From Caballeronia arationis (GTDB lineage: Bacteria; Pseudomonadota; Gammaproteobacteria; Burkholderiales; Burkholderiaceae), in the NCBI RefSeq assembly GCF_001544975.2, contig NZ_FCOG02000026.1, positions 29,173 to 93,172 of the forward strand: a stretch of 64,000 bases of DNA, written 5' to 3'. A model generated the notes under the pieces. The model searched no databases and was not told where the DNA came from. It saw only the letters and a list, made by a program, of their open reading frames with translations. The number at the start of each line of letters is the position of its first letter. The stretch's first letter is position 1. A program made the position numbers and the translations under genes. Shown piece after piece: positions 38,083 through 46,194 of this stretch.

Positions 38083-39811
38083 ACAACGATTTGAAGACTG
38101 GAGCGCGGGCGCGGGGCGCGTGGCTGGCTGCGGCAGTGATGTCAGCAGTCTGGCGTTGTCGGCGTGCGGCGGAGGCGGAAGCGATCCGGACACGGCGGCG
38201 AAGCCCTCCGCACCTGCATCGAGCGTCAGTGCAAACGGCGACGCGGCCACCAAGCTCAACGGTGCCACCACGACCGAACTGGCAAATGGAACCTCCAGCG
38301 GGGCATCGACGGGGAGTTCGTCAGGCAGTGCGAACCAGAATGGCGGTTCGGGCGGCGCTGCGTCAACGGTGACTAATGTCGCCGCGAACGGCAGCGGCAG
38401 CATGTTGGCCGGCGTGGTCGCGACGGGCGGCTCGACCTCGACGGGCGGCACAACTACGGCCGGCGGCACGACTGCGGCCGGCGGCTCGATTACGACCGGT
38501 GGCACGGCTGGGGTCGGTGGCACGACCACGGCTACGACGGCTGGCGCGACCAGCGCGGGCGGCACGACCACAACGGGTGGCAAGCCCACGACCGGAGGCA
38601 CAAACACCACGAGCAGCACGACCACCACCGGGAGCACCGGCACGACCACGACCGGCAGCACCAACACAACCACGCCCACGACCGGTACCACAACCCCCAC
38701 CCCCGCCGATTCGAACACCGTCCCTGTCGTCGTAAAGAACTCCGCGGGCGAGTACGCGAACTTCCCCCAGGTCAGCGTGACGCTGTGTACGCCGGGCGCG
38801 ACGGGTTCGACCCAGTGCGTGACGATCGACAAGATGCTGCTCGACACCGGCTCGTACGGGGTGCGAGTCGTGGCCTCCGCGCTCGGTTCGGCGCTCACGC
38901 AGGGTCTGCCTGCGCAAACGGGCGCAGTCGGCGATTCAACCTCCGCCGCGCCCATAGCAGAATGCACGCTCTTCGCATCGGGTTACGCATGGGGCGCCGT
39001 CAAGCGCGCCGACGTGATCATCGGCGAAAAGAAGGCCGCGAACCTGCCGATCCAGGTCATGGGCGACGGCGGCTTTGCCGAACCTTCGGACTGCTCGTCG
39101 CGAGGCGGCCAGGATCTGAGTTCGGTGGCGGCGCTTGGGGCGAACGGCATTCTCGGCCTGGGGCCGTTGCCGCAGGACTACCCGTCCGCCGCCAAGCAGG
39201 TGTTGCCGGCAACCTATTACATGTGCCCGACGTCGTCGGAATGCGTGAATGCCAGCGTGCCGCTCGGCAAACAGGTGGCGAACCCGGTGTCCGCATTCGC
39301 CACCGACAACAACGGCATCGTCGTCCAGTTGCCGGCGGTCGACGCGAACGGCTCATCGACCGTAACGGGCCAGCTCATCTTCGGCGTTGGCACACGAGCG
39401 AACAATGCGCTCGCGTCCGGAGCGAACATCGCGCCGCTTTCAGACAACGGCCGACTGACGACGACCTACGGCATGACGCGCTATGTGAACAGCTTTGTCG
39501 ACACCGGCTCGAACGGCATCTTTTTCCCTGATTCGACGATCGCCCAGTACAGCTCGTGGTACACGCCCGGGACACCGTTGGCACTGAACGCGTCGATTTC
39601 GTCGACGGGCAGCACGACGATTCCGGTGTCGGTCTCTGTCGGCAATGCGCTCACGTTGTTCTCTAGCGGCAATGCGGCGTTCAGCAATGTCGCTGCCTAT
39701 TCGTCCGGCGTCTTCGCCTGGGGCTTGCCGTTCTTCTATGGCCGCAGCGTGTTCATTGTCATGAAAGGCTCGACCGCAAATGCGCAGCCGGGTCCGTTCA
39801 TCGCCTTCTGA
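38079..39811 (+). CDS. DUF3443-family lipoprotein with apparent frameshift in the signal peptide
   Basis: ATG 38079 overlaps the DUF2844 stop and encodes a plausible signal start (MNNDLKTGARARGAWLAAAV), but the lipobox LALSACGGGG and the whole downstream domain are in another frame, one base out; joining them needs a -1 shift near 38139-38150. The body (~570 residues) has a Gly/Thr/Ala-rich linker (38420-38705) and a C-terminal domain with two retropepsin/pepsin-like motifs, LLDTGSYGVRV (38837) and SFVDTGSNGIFF (39494). The open frame itself runs 38015-39811, but a start there lies inside DUF2844 and gives no signal peptide. Sequencing error, pseudogene or recoding are all possible. Secretion is expected; activity unknown. 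Confidence 0.65.
38420..38705 (+). repeat. Degenerate GGCGGCACGAC-type minisatellite coding a Gly/Thr linker
   Basis: About 285 bp of imperfect 9-15-bp units (GGCGGCACGACT, ACGACCGGTGGCACG and variants) encode a GGTTTAGGTT-like low-complexity linker of the DUF3443 protein. It shifts from Gly-Thr-Ala units at its start to nearly pure Thr-Gly-Ser-Pro at its end. Confidence 0.85.
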
Positions 39812-39820
39812 GGCGCCTTT

Positions 39821-39856
39821 CCGCCCCGCTCGCCGGCCCTCCCGGTGAGCGGGCGG
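39821..39856 (+). terminator. Hairpin after the DUF3443 gene
   Basis: CCGCCC-CGCTCGCCGG pairs with CCGGTGAGCGGGCGG around a CCCTC loop, with one bulged C and one G-T pair. The T-tract is weak (GATTTCTG), so this is a probable but not certain terminator. Confidence 0.6.
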
Positions 39857-39902
39857 GATTTCTGCTGTAATGGCCAGCGATACCAATCGAAGGACATTCG
39901 AC

Positions 39903-40241
39903 ATGGCCATGACCAACCACTACGCAACCTCCGAACCGCCACGCGCCGACATCGACGACCTCACCGGCCCGACCGTCGTCGAATTCGGCACCGGCTGGTG
40001 CGGTTTCTGCCGCGCGGCGCAGCCACTGATCGCGCAGGCTTTCCACGATCACCCCGACGTGCGCCATCTGAAAATCGAGGACGGCAGCGGCCGCCCGCTT
40101 GGTCGCTCGTTCCGAGTCAAGCTCTGGCCGACGCTCGTCTTCATGCTCGACGGCAAGGAAGTCGCGCGCCTCGTTCGCCCGCAGGACGCGTCCGAAGTCC
40201 GCGACGCGCTCGCCCTCATCGACGAACCGCTCTCCCACTGA
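39903..40241 (+). CDS. Thioredoxin-family protein
   Basis: A 112-residue cytoplasmic thioredoxin-fold protein with a WCGFC active site (about residues 33-37) and the cis-proline region KLWPTLVFMLDGKEVARL. The CGFC dipeptide differs from thioredoxin CGPC. An N-terminal extension of ~20 residues lacks a signal peptide. AAGGA lies seven bases before ATG 39903, preferred over an upstream ATG at 39870. It would act as a thiol-disulfide oxidoreductase or reductant; no partner is evident. Confidence 0.82.
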   Translation: MAMTNHYATSEPPRADIDDLTGPTVVEFGTGWCGFCRAAQPLIAQAFHDHPDVRHLKIEDGSGRPLGRSFRVKLWPTLVFMLDGKEVARLVRPQDASEVRDALALIDEPLSH

Positions 40242-40300
40242 GCGGAACCACGCTCCCCCAAACGGCGTAAGGGTTATCTCCGATACGCCCGTCAAGTCTC

Positions 40301-40315
40301 AAACTTGTATGATGA
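40301..40315 (+). promoter_or_regulatory. Candidate FadR/GntR-type operator overlapping a -10
   Basis: ACTTGTATGATGAC sits 29 bp upstream of the GntR gene. It contains TATGAT, a good -10, and the TTGTATGAT core often bound by FCD-type GntR regulators. No good -35 is seen. Confidence 0.35.
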
Positions 40316-40343
40316 CCCGATCACCTAACAAACGGCGCGTGGC

Positions 40344-41048
40344 ATGTTCGAGAAAATCCCGGCGCGGGCGCTGAGCGACACGGTCGCGCAGCAACTGCAA
40401 AAGCAGATCGAAAAAGGCAGCTTTGCCAAAAGCGGCAAGCTGCCGACCGAAGCCGTGCTTGCGCAGGAATTCGGCGTGAGCCGGACCGTGATCCGCGAGG
40501 CGATTTCGCGCCTGAAGAACGAAGGCATGGTCGAGCCGCGCCAGGGCAGCGGCGTGTTCGTCGTGGAGCGTGCGGGCATCCGGCCGCTGCGCATCGATTA
40601 CGCGCAGGCCGTCGAGCCGGGCTCCGTCGTGCAGATCCTCGCGTTGCGGCGCGCGATCGAGGCGGAAGTGGCGTCTGAAGCCGCAATGCGCCGCACTGAC
40701 GCGCAAATGGCCGCCATCGACGCCGCGCTCGCGAAGATCGAGGCCGCTGTCGCGGACGGCGAGGACGGCGTCGCGGAAGACGTCGCGTTCCACCGCGCGA
40801 TCGCCAACGCGACGGGCAACCCCTACTTCCTGAAAACGCTCACCTTCCTGAACCAGTACCTCGAAGCCGGCACGATCGTCACGCGCAAGAACGAGGCGCT
40901 GCGCGAGGATTTCTCGCGGCAGGTCAAGGAAGAGCACGCCGCCATTGCCGCCGCGATCCGCGCAGGCGATCCGATGGCCGCGCGCAACGCCGCCCAGACC
41001 CATCTCTACAACGCCGCTCGCCGCCTGGCCGAAGCCGGCATCCGCTAA
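40344..41048 (+). CDS. GntR-family regulator (FadR/FCD subfamily) of the acid-sugar operon
   Basis: A 234-residue regulator with an N-terminal winged helix (LPTEAVLAQEFGVSRTVIREAISRLKNEGMVEPRQGSGVFV) and a helical FCD ligand domain with metal-binding residues (FHRAIANATGNPY, RKNEALREDF, EEHAAIAAAIRAGD). It is transcribed into the ltnD-otnK-otnC-MFS-otnI-denD genes, 24 bp apart, so it is the presumptive repressor responding to threonate, erythronate or a pathway intermediate. Confidence 0.85.
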   Translation: MFEKIPARALSDTVAQQLQKQIEKGSFAKSGKLPTEAVLAQEFGVSRTVIREAISRLKNEGMVEPRQGSGVFVVERAGIRPLRIDYAQAVEPGSVVQILALRRAIEAEVASEAAMRRTDAQMAAIDAALAKIEAAVADGEDGVAEDVAFHRAIANATGNPYFLKTLTFLNQYLEAGTIVTRKNEALREDFSRQVKEEHAAIAAAIRAGDPMAARNAAQTHLYNAARRLAEAGIR

Positions 41049-41072
41049 CGCTCGATCAACAAGAGAAACGAC

Positions 41073-41969
41073 ATGTCCAGAAATGTAGGAGTCATCGGCC
41101 TGGGCGCAATGGGCCTGGGCGTCGCGCGCTCGCTGCTGCGCGCCGGCTTCGCGGTCCATGCGTGCGACGTCCGCGCGCAAGTGCTCGAAGCGTTCTCAGC
41201 CGAAGGCGGCATCGCGTGCGCGACGCCCGCGGAACTCGGCGGCAAGTGCGACGTGGTCGTGACGGTCGTCGTCAACGCGGCGCAGACGGAAACCGTACTG
41301 TTCGGCGACAACGGCGCCGTGTCGTCGATGAAGCCGGGCGGCGTGATTCTCGCCTGCGCGACGGTCTCGCCGGCTTTCGCGATCGATCTTGGCAAACGCG
41401 TCGAAGCCGCTGGCCTGCAACTGCTCGACGCGCCGCTCTCCGGCGGCGCGGCGCGCGCAGCATCGGGCGAAATGACGATGATGACGTCCGGCCCCGCCGC
41501 CGCGTACGCCGCGTGCGAGGACGTGCTCGGCGCCATCGCGGGCAAGGTCTACCGCCTCGGCGACGCGCACGGCGCGGGATCGAAAGTGAAGATCATCAAC
41601 CAGCTGCTCGCGGGCGTGCACATCGCCGCCGCTGCCGAAGCGATGGCGCTCGGCTTGCGCGAAGGCGTCGATCCGGACGCGCTCTACGACGTCATCACGC
41701 ACAGCGCGGGCAACTCGTGGATGTTCGAGAACCGCGTGCCGCACATCCTCGCGGGCGACTACACGCCGCTTTCCGCCGTCGATATCTTCGTGAAGGACCT
41801 CGGCCTCGTGCTCGATACGGCGCGCACGTCGAAATTCCCGCTGCCGCTCTCGGCGGCGGCGCACCAGATGTTCATGATGGCGTCGACGGCCGGCCACGGC
41901 GGCGAGGACGATTCCGCCGTCATCAAGATTTTCCCGGGCATCGACGTTCCGAAGGGAGACAAAAAATGA
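41073..41969 (+). CDS. ltnD: L-threonate dehydrogenase
   Basis: A 298-residue beta-hydroxyacid dehydrogenase. It has the NAD-binding start VGVIGLGAMGLGVARSLLRAGF, the substrate loop DAPLSGGAARAASGEMTMM, catalytic Lys in GSKVKIINQLLAG and DIFVKDLGLVLDTA. In the characterised pathway LtnD oxidises L-threonate at C2 to 2-oxo-tetronate, which OtnI, OtnK and OtnC then process to dihydroxyacetone phosphate. Adjacent otnK, otnC and otnI support this over tartronate semialdehyde reductase. The stop overlaps otnK by ATGA. Confidence 0.85.
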   Translation: MSRNVGVIGLGAMGLGVARSLLRAGFAVHACDVRAQVLEAFSAEGGIACATPAELGGKCDVVVTVVVNAAQTETVLFGDNGAVSSMKPGGVILACATVSPAFAIDLGKRVEAAGLQLLDAPLSGGAARAASGEMTMMTSGPAAAYAACEDVLGAIAGKVYRLGDAHGAGSKVKIINQLLAGVHIAAAAEAMALGLREGVDPDALYDVITHSAGNSWMFENRVPHILAGDYTPLSAVDIFVKDLGLVLDTARTSKFPLPLSAAAHQMFMMASTAGHGGEDDSAVIKIFPGIDVPKGDKK

Positions 41970-43231
41970 CGAAAGCGCTGTTGGGCTGTATCGCCGACGA
42001 TTTCACCGGCGCCACCGATCTCGCCAACATGCTCGTGCGCGGCGGCATGCGCACGGTGCAGACGATCGGCGTACCTGCCGCGGGCACCGAAATCGAAGCC
42101 GACGCGCTGGTCGTCGCGTTGAAATCGCGCACGATTCCCGCCGACGAAGCGGTTGCGCAATCGCTCGAAGCGCTCGAATGGCTGCGCGCGCAGGGCTGCA
42201 GGCAGTTTCTCTTCAAATACTGCTCGACCTTCGATTCCACCGAGAAGGGCAACATCGGCCCGGTCGCGGATGCGCTGCTCGACGCGCTGAAGGACGATTT
42301 CACGATTGCCTGCCCGGCGTTCCCCGAGAACGGCCGCACGATCTTCCGCGGCAACCTGTTCGTCGGCGACGTTCTGCTGAACGAGTCGGGCATGGAGAAC
42401 CATCCGCTCACGCCGATGACCGATCCGAACCTCGTGCGCGTGCTGCAGCGTCAGACGAAATCGAAAGTCGGGCTGATTCGCTACGACACGATCGAGAAAG
42501 GGGCCGATGCCGTCCACGAAAAGATCGCGGCGCTGCGTGCGGACGGCGTGCGTCTCGCCATCGCGGACGCCGTGTCCGACGCCGATCTCTACGTGCTGGG
42601 CGAAGCCTGCTCGGAGTTGAAGCTCATCACCGGCGGCTCGGGCATCGCGCTCGGCTTGCCGAAGAACTTCGGCCAGCTCGCCGACGCCGCTCACGCAAGC
42701 GACCTGCCGAAGATCGAAGGCAAGTCGGTGGTGCTGGCGGGCAGCGCATCGAAGGCGACGAACGCGCAGGTCGCGGAATGGCTCGCTTCGAAGCCGGGCT
42801 TTCGCGTCGAGCCGATGGCGCTCTCGCGCGGCGAGCCGGTCGTCGAGCAGGCAATTGCGTTCGCGAAGCAGCACGGCGACGAGCCCGTGCTGATCTACGC
42901 GACGTCCTCGCACGACGAAGTGAAGGCGGCGCAAAAGGAACTGGGCGTCGAGAAGGCGGGGCATCTGGTCGAAGCGGCGCTTGCGTCGATTGCGCGCGGC
43001 TTGCGCGAATCGGGCTGCACCAAGTTCGTCGTCGCGGGCGGCGAGACGTCGGGCGCGGTCGTGCAGGCGCTCGATGTCCGCTCGCTGCGCATCGGGCCGC
43101 AGATCGACCCGGGCGTGCCGGCGACGCAATCGATCGGGCACGAGCCGCTGGCGCTCGCACTGAAGTCGGGCAATTTCGGCACGGTGGACTTCTTCGCGAA
43201 GGCGCTGAAGGCGCTCGACGGAGGCGCGTGA
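41966..43231 (+). CDS. otnK: 3-oxo-tetronate kinase (four-carbon acid sugar kinase)
   Basis: A 421-residue kinase of the former DUF1537 family. The N-terminal domain has LLGCIADDFTGATDLANMLVR and YCSTFDSTEKGNIGPVADAL; the C-terminal nucleotide-binding domain has LAGSASKATNAQVAEW, KFVVAGGETSGAVVQALDV and the terminal KSGNFGTVDFFAKAL. It phosphorylates 3-oxo-tetronate at O4. ATG 41966 overlaps the ltnD stop and follows GAAGGGAGAC, a strong ribosome site. Confidence 0.9.
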   Translation: MTKALLGCIADDFTGATDLANMLVRGGMRTVQTIGVPAAGTEIEADALVVALKSRTIPADEAVAQSLEALEWLRAQGCRQFLFKYCSTFDSTEKGNIGPVADALLDALKDDFTIACPAFPENGRTIFRGNLFVGDVLLNESGMENHPLTPMTDPNLVRVLQRQTKSKVGLIRYDTIEKGADAVHEKIAALRADGVRLAIADAVSDADLYVLGEACSELKLITGGSGIALGLPKNFGQLADAAHASDLPKIEGKSVVLAGSASKATNAQVAEWLASKPGFRVEPMALSRGEPVVEQAIAFAKQHGDEPVLIYATSSHDEVKAAQKELGVEKAGHLVEAALASIARGLRESGCTKFVVAGGETSGAVVQALDVRSLRIGPQIDPGVPATQSIGHEPLALALKSGNFGTVDFFAKALKALDGGA

Positions 43232-43233
43232 GC

Positions 43234-43875
43234 ATGTCAGAAAACGAAAATCGCATCCGCGAGGAAATCTGCGTGACGGGCGCGAGCCTGTATCAGCGCG
43301 GCTATACGGTCGGCAGCGCGGGCAACATCAGCGCGCGTCTCGCCGACGGCTGGCTCATCACGCCGACCGACGTCTGCCTCGGCCGCCTCGATCCCGCCGA
43401 AATCGCCAAGGTCGACCACGAGGGCAACCACGTTTCGGGCGCGCGGCCGTCGAAGACGCTGGCGCTGCATCGGCGGATCTACGAGAACAACGCGGACGCG
43501 CGCGGCGTCGTCCATACGCATTCGACGCATCTCGTCGCGCTGACGCTCGCGGGCGTCTGGCGCGAGAGCGACGTGCTGCCGCCGATCACGCCCTACTACG
43601 TGATGAAAGTCGGCCATGTGCCGCTGATCCGCTACCGCAAGCCGGGCGATCCGGCCGTCGCGGAAGAAGTGGCGGCGCTCGCATCGAAGGTGCGCGGCGT
43701 CTTGCTGGAACGGCTCGGGCCGGTCGTCTGGGAGCGATCGGTTTCACAAGCGTCCTATGCGCTCGAAGAGCTGGAAGAAACCGCGCGGCTGTGGCTCATG
43801 TCCACGCCGCGTCCCGAGCCTCTCGAAGAAGCGGCCATCGAAGACCTGCGCGCCACCTTCAACGCGCGCTGGTAA
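43234..43875 (+). CDS. otnC: 3-oxo-tetronate 4-phosphate decarboxylase
   Basis: A 213-residue class II aldolase/adducin-family protein: TVGSAGNISARLADGWLITP, RPSKTLALHRRIYEN and the Zn-binding VVHTHSTHLVALTLAG with a later His in KVGHVPLIRY. It decarboxylates 3-oxo-tetronate 4-phosphate to dihydroxyacetone phosphate. The Glu of the PSxE motif in aldolases such as fuculose-phosphate aldolase is Thr here, fitting a decarboxylase rather than an aldolase. GGAGG is nine bases before ATG 43234; GTG 43228 is too close to it. Confidence 0.88.
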   Translation: MSENENRIREEICVTGASLYQRGYTVGSAGNISARLADGWLITPTDVCLGRLDPAEIAKVDHEGNHVSGARPSKTLALHRRIYENNADARGVVHTHSTHLVALTLAGVWRESDVLPPITPYYVMKVGHVPLIRYRKPGDPAVAEEVAALASKVRGVLLERLGPVVWERSVSQASYALEELEETARLWLMSTPRPEPLEEAAIEDLRATFNARW

Positions 43876-43912
43876 GCCACGATTTATCGTATTTTTCCTG
43901 GAGACAAACCCA

Positions 43913-45250
43913 ATGAGCCTTGACCAAGCGCTGCCGCGAGGCACGCGCGCGACCGATGTCGCGCTGCCCGACGCCGAAGAGACCAAACGCACCTACTCGA
44001 AAGTGTTCTGGCGCATCGTGCCGTTCCTGATGCTGTGCTATGTGGTCGCCTATCTGGACCGCGTGAACGTCGGTTTCGCGAAGCTGCAAATGTCGCAGGA
44101 TCTCGCGTTCAGCGAAACGGTGTTCGGCCTTGGCGCCGGCATCTTCTTCCTCGGCTATTTCCTGTTCGAATTGCCGAGCAACATGCTGATGCACAAGATC
44201 GGCGCGCGCATCTGGATCGCGCGGATCATGATCACGTGGGGCCTGCTCTCGGCCGCGTTCGTGTTCGTCAAGACGCCGACGCAGTTTTACGTGCTGCGCT
44301 TCCTGCTCGGGCTCGCCGAAGCGGGCTTCTATCCGGGCGTGATCCTGTATCTGACGTACTGGTTCCCGTCGCATCGCCGCGCGAAGATCGTCGCGGTGTT
44401 CATGTCGGCGATTCCGGTGTCGGGCATTTTCGGCAATCCACTCTCGGGCTGGATCATGCAGTCGTTCGCGGGCCACAAGGGTTTCGCCGGCTGGCAGTGG
44501 ATGTTCCTGATCGAGGCGATTCCGGCCGTGCTCGTCGGCATCGCGACGATTCTCTATCTCGACAACAACATCCGCAGCGCGAAATGGCTCACGGAGCGCG
44601 AAAAGCGCCTGCTGGAAGACGAGATCGCCGCGCAGCCGCAACACGCCGGCGACGGCAAGAAGCACTCATTGCGCGCCGTTTTCGCCGACAAGCGCATGTG
44701 GTGGATGTCGCTGATCTACTTTGCGTTCGTGACGGGCCAGTACGGCCTGACGTTCTGGATGCCGACCTTCATCAAGTCGACGGGCGTGAGCGGCGCATTC
44801 AACATCGGTTTGCTCTCCGCGATTCCGTTCCTCGTCGCGATCGTGGTGATGAACGTGCTCGGCCATAGCGCCGACAAGCATCGCGAGCGCCGCTGGCACC
44901 TGATCGTGCCGGCGCTGGCCGCGGCGGTCGGCTTCTCGATCGCAGCTTCCTTCGCTGGGAACACGGTCGTGTCGATCATCGCGCTGTCGCTCGCGGCGGC
45001 CGGCGTGCTGACCTGCGCGCCGCTTTTCTGGTCGCTGCCGACGGCGTTCATGTCGGGCGCGGCTGCCGCGGCCGGCATCGCGATCATCAACTCGATCGGC
45101 AATCTGGCCGGTTTCGCAAGCCCGTACATGATCGGCTATCTGAAGGACATGACGCACAGCACCGCTACCGGCATGTACGTGCTCGCGGGTATGCTGGTGA
45201 TCGGCGCGATCGCTGTCTTCCTGACGCCCGCGAAGCTGGTGAACCGCTGA
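43913..45250 (+). CDS. MFS acid-sugar importer (anion:cation symporter family)
   Basis: A 445-residue 12-helix transporter of the ACS family (relatives import galactonate, glucarate, tartrate). Motifs: MLCYVVAYLDRVNVGFAKLQ, ELPSNMLMHKIGARIWIARIM and LLGLAEAGFYPGVILYLTYW. Placed between otnC and otnI, it is the likely proton-coupled uptake system for L-threonate and/or D-erythronate. CTGGAGAC precedes ATG 43913. Its stop lies 18 bp before the first of two tandem hairpin repeats. Confidence 0.86.
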   Translation: MSLDQALPRGTRATDVALPDAEETKRTYSKVFWRIVPFLMLCYVVAYLDRVNVGFAKLQMSQDLAFSETVFGLGAGIFFLGYFLFELPSNMLMHKIGARIWIARIMITWGLLSAAFVFVKTPTQFYVLRFLLGLAEAGFYPGVILYLTYWFPSHRRAKIVAVFMSAIPVSGIFGNPLSGWIMQSFAGHKGFAGWQWMFLIEAIPAVLVGIATILYLDNNIRSAKWLTEREKRLLEDEIAAQPQHAGDGKKHSLRAVFADKRMWWMSLIYFAFVTGQYGLTFWMPTFIKSTGVSGAFNIGLLSAIPFLVAIVVMNVLGHSADKHRERRWHLIVPALAAAVGFSIAASFAGNTVVSIIALSLAAAGVLTCAPLFWSLPTAFMSGAAAAAGIAIINSIGNLAGFASPYMIGYLKDMTHSTATGMYVLAGMLVIGAIAVFLTPAKLVNR

Positions 45251-45268
45251 ACCGCTCATGCACTATTC

Positions 45269-45322
45269 GCAATAACTTGCATGGGACCAGAGTAAGGTGC
45301 TAAAGCACCGACTCTGGTCGAC
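45269..45322 (+). repeat. Hairpin repeat family, copy 1
   Basis: A 54-bp unit, GCAATAACTTGCATGGG followed by the stem GACCAGAGT / ACTCTGGTC enclosing an inner stem GGTGC-TAAA-GCACC, ending GTCGAC. It is in direct tandem with copy 2; the inner stem differs from copy 2 by compensatory changes. Confidence 0.9.
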
Positions 45323-45323
45323 C

Positions 45324-45376
45324 GCAATATCTTGCATGGGACCAGAGTAAGCGCTAAAGCGCTAACTCTGGTCGAC
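45324..45376 (+). repeat. Hairpin repeat family, copy 2, abutting the otnI ribosome site
   Basis: A 53-bp unit with the same outer stem GACCAGAGT / ACTCTGGTC and inner stem AGCGC-TAAA-GCGCT. After the closing GTCGAC comes AAAGGAGA, the otnI Shine-Dalgarno, with the otnI ATG 12 bases after the repeat. The same GTCGACAAAGGAGA junction occurs before prpC. Confidence 0.9.
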
Positions 45377-45388
45377 AAAGGAGATGCA

Positions 45389-46186
45389 ATGCCTCGTTTT
45401 GCCGCCAATCTCACGATGATGTACAACGAGCACGCGTTCCTCGACCGTTTCGCCGCCGCGGCGAAGGACGGCTTCAAGGGCGTCGAGTTCCTGTTCCCCT
45501 ACGAGTTTCCTGCCGCCGAGATCAAGGCGCGCCTCGACGAACACGGCCTCACACAGGCGCTGTTCAACGCGCCGCCCGGCGACTGGGCGGCGGGCGAGCG
45601 CGGGATCGCGTCGCTGCCGGGCCGCGAGGACGAGTTCCGCCAGAGCGTTGAGAAAGGGCTCGAATACGCCGCCGTGCTCGGCAACCAGAAACTGCACGTG
45701 ATGGCCGGCCTGATCGCGCCGGATCAGCCGCGCGAGCAGCATCGCGCCGTGTATCTGAAGAATCTGGAATTCGCCGCGAAGGCCGCGCAGTCGGCGGGAA
45801 TCGGCATCGTGATCGAGCCGATCAACACGCGCGACATCCCGGACTTCTTCCTGAATCGCCAGGACGACGCGCAGTCGATATGCGGTGAAGTCGGCGCGCC
45901 GAACCTGCAGGTGCAGTTCGACCTGTACCACTGCCAGATCGTCGAGGGCGATCTCGCGGTGAAACTCAAGCGCGACATGAAGCGGCCGAACGCCGGCATC
46001 GGCCACATCCAGGTGGCGGGCGTGCCGGAGCGGCACGAGCCGAACATCGGCGAAGTGAACTATCCGTACCTGTTCGACCTGATCGATTCGCTCGGCTACG
46101 ACGGCTGGATTGGCTGCGAATACCGTCCGCGCGCCGGCACCTCCGAGGGCCTCGGCTGGCTCAAACCGTACCTCCAAAACATCTGA
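45389..46186 (+). CDS. otnI: 2-oxo-tetronate isomerase (hydroxypyruvate isomerase family)
   Basis: A 265-residue TIM-barrel enzyme: [54 protein letters not shown] (Glu), [17 protein letters not shown] (Asp, His), [14 protein letters not shown] and [18 protein letters not shown]. These match Hyi/OtnI enzymes, which interconvert 2-oxo- and 3-oxo-tetronate. The start is fixed by AAAGGAGATGCA before ATG 45389. Confidence 0.9.
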   Translation: MPRFAANLTMMYNEHAFLDRFAAAAKDGFKGVEFLFPYEFPAAEIKARLDEHGLTQALFNAPPGDWAAGERGIASLPGREDEFRQSVEKGLEYAAVLGNQKLHVMAGLIAPDQPREQHRAVYLKNLEFAAKAAQSAGIGIVIEPINTRDIPDFFLNRQDDAQSICGEVGAPNLQVQFDLYHCQIVEGDLAVKLKRDMKRPNAGIGHIQVAGVPERHEPNIGEVNYPYLFDLIDSLGYDGWIGCEYRPRAGTSEGLGWLKPYLQNI

Positions 46187-46194
46187 ACGCGATC

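Noticed and set aside
38420..38705. Possible CRISPR-like array
   Set aside because: Units are short, contiguous and coding (Gly/Thr linker), without spacers or regular repeat length.
37801..38967. Antisense ORF rich in Val-Val-Pro repeats
   Set aside because: Reverse translation of the Gly/Thr minisatellite in the DUF3443 gene; no independent evidence.
45269..45376. Possible attachment site or Rho-independent terminator for the MFS gene
   Set aside because: No integrase or island boundary nearby and no T-run after the stems; the third copy before prpC fits an intergenic RNA element better.
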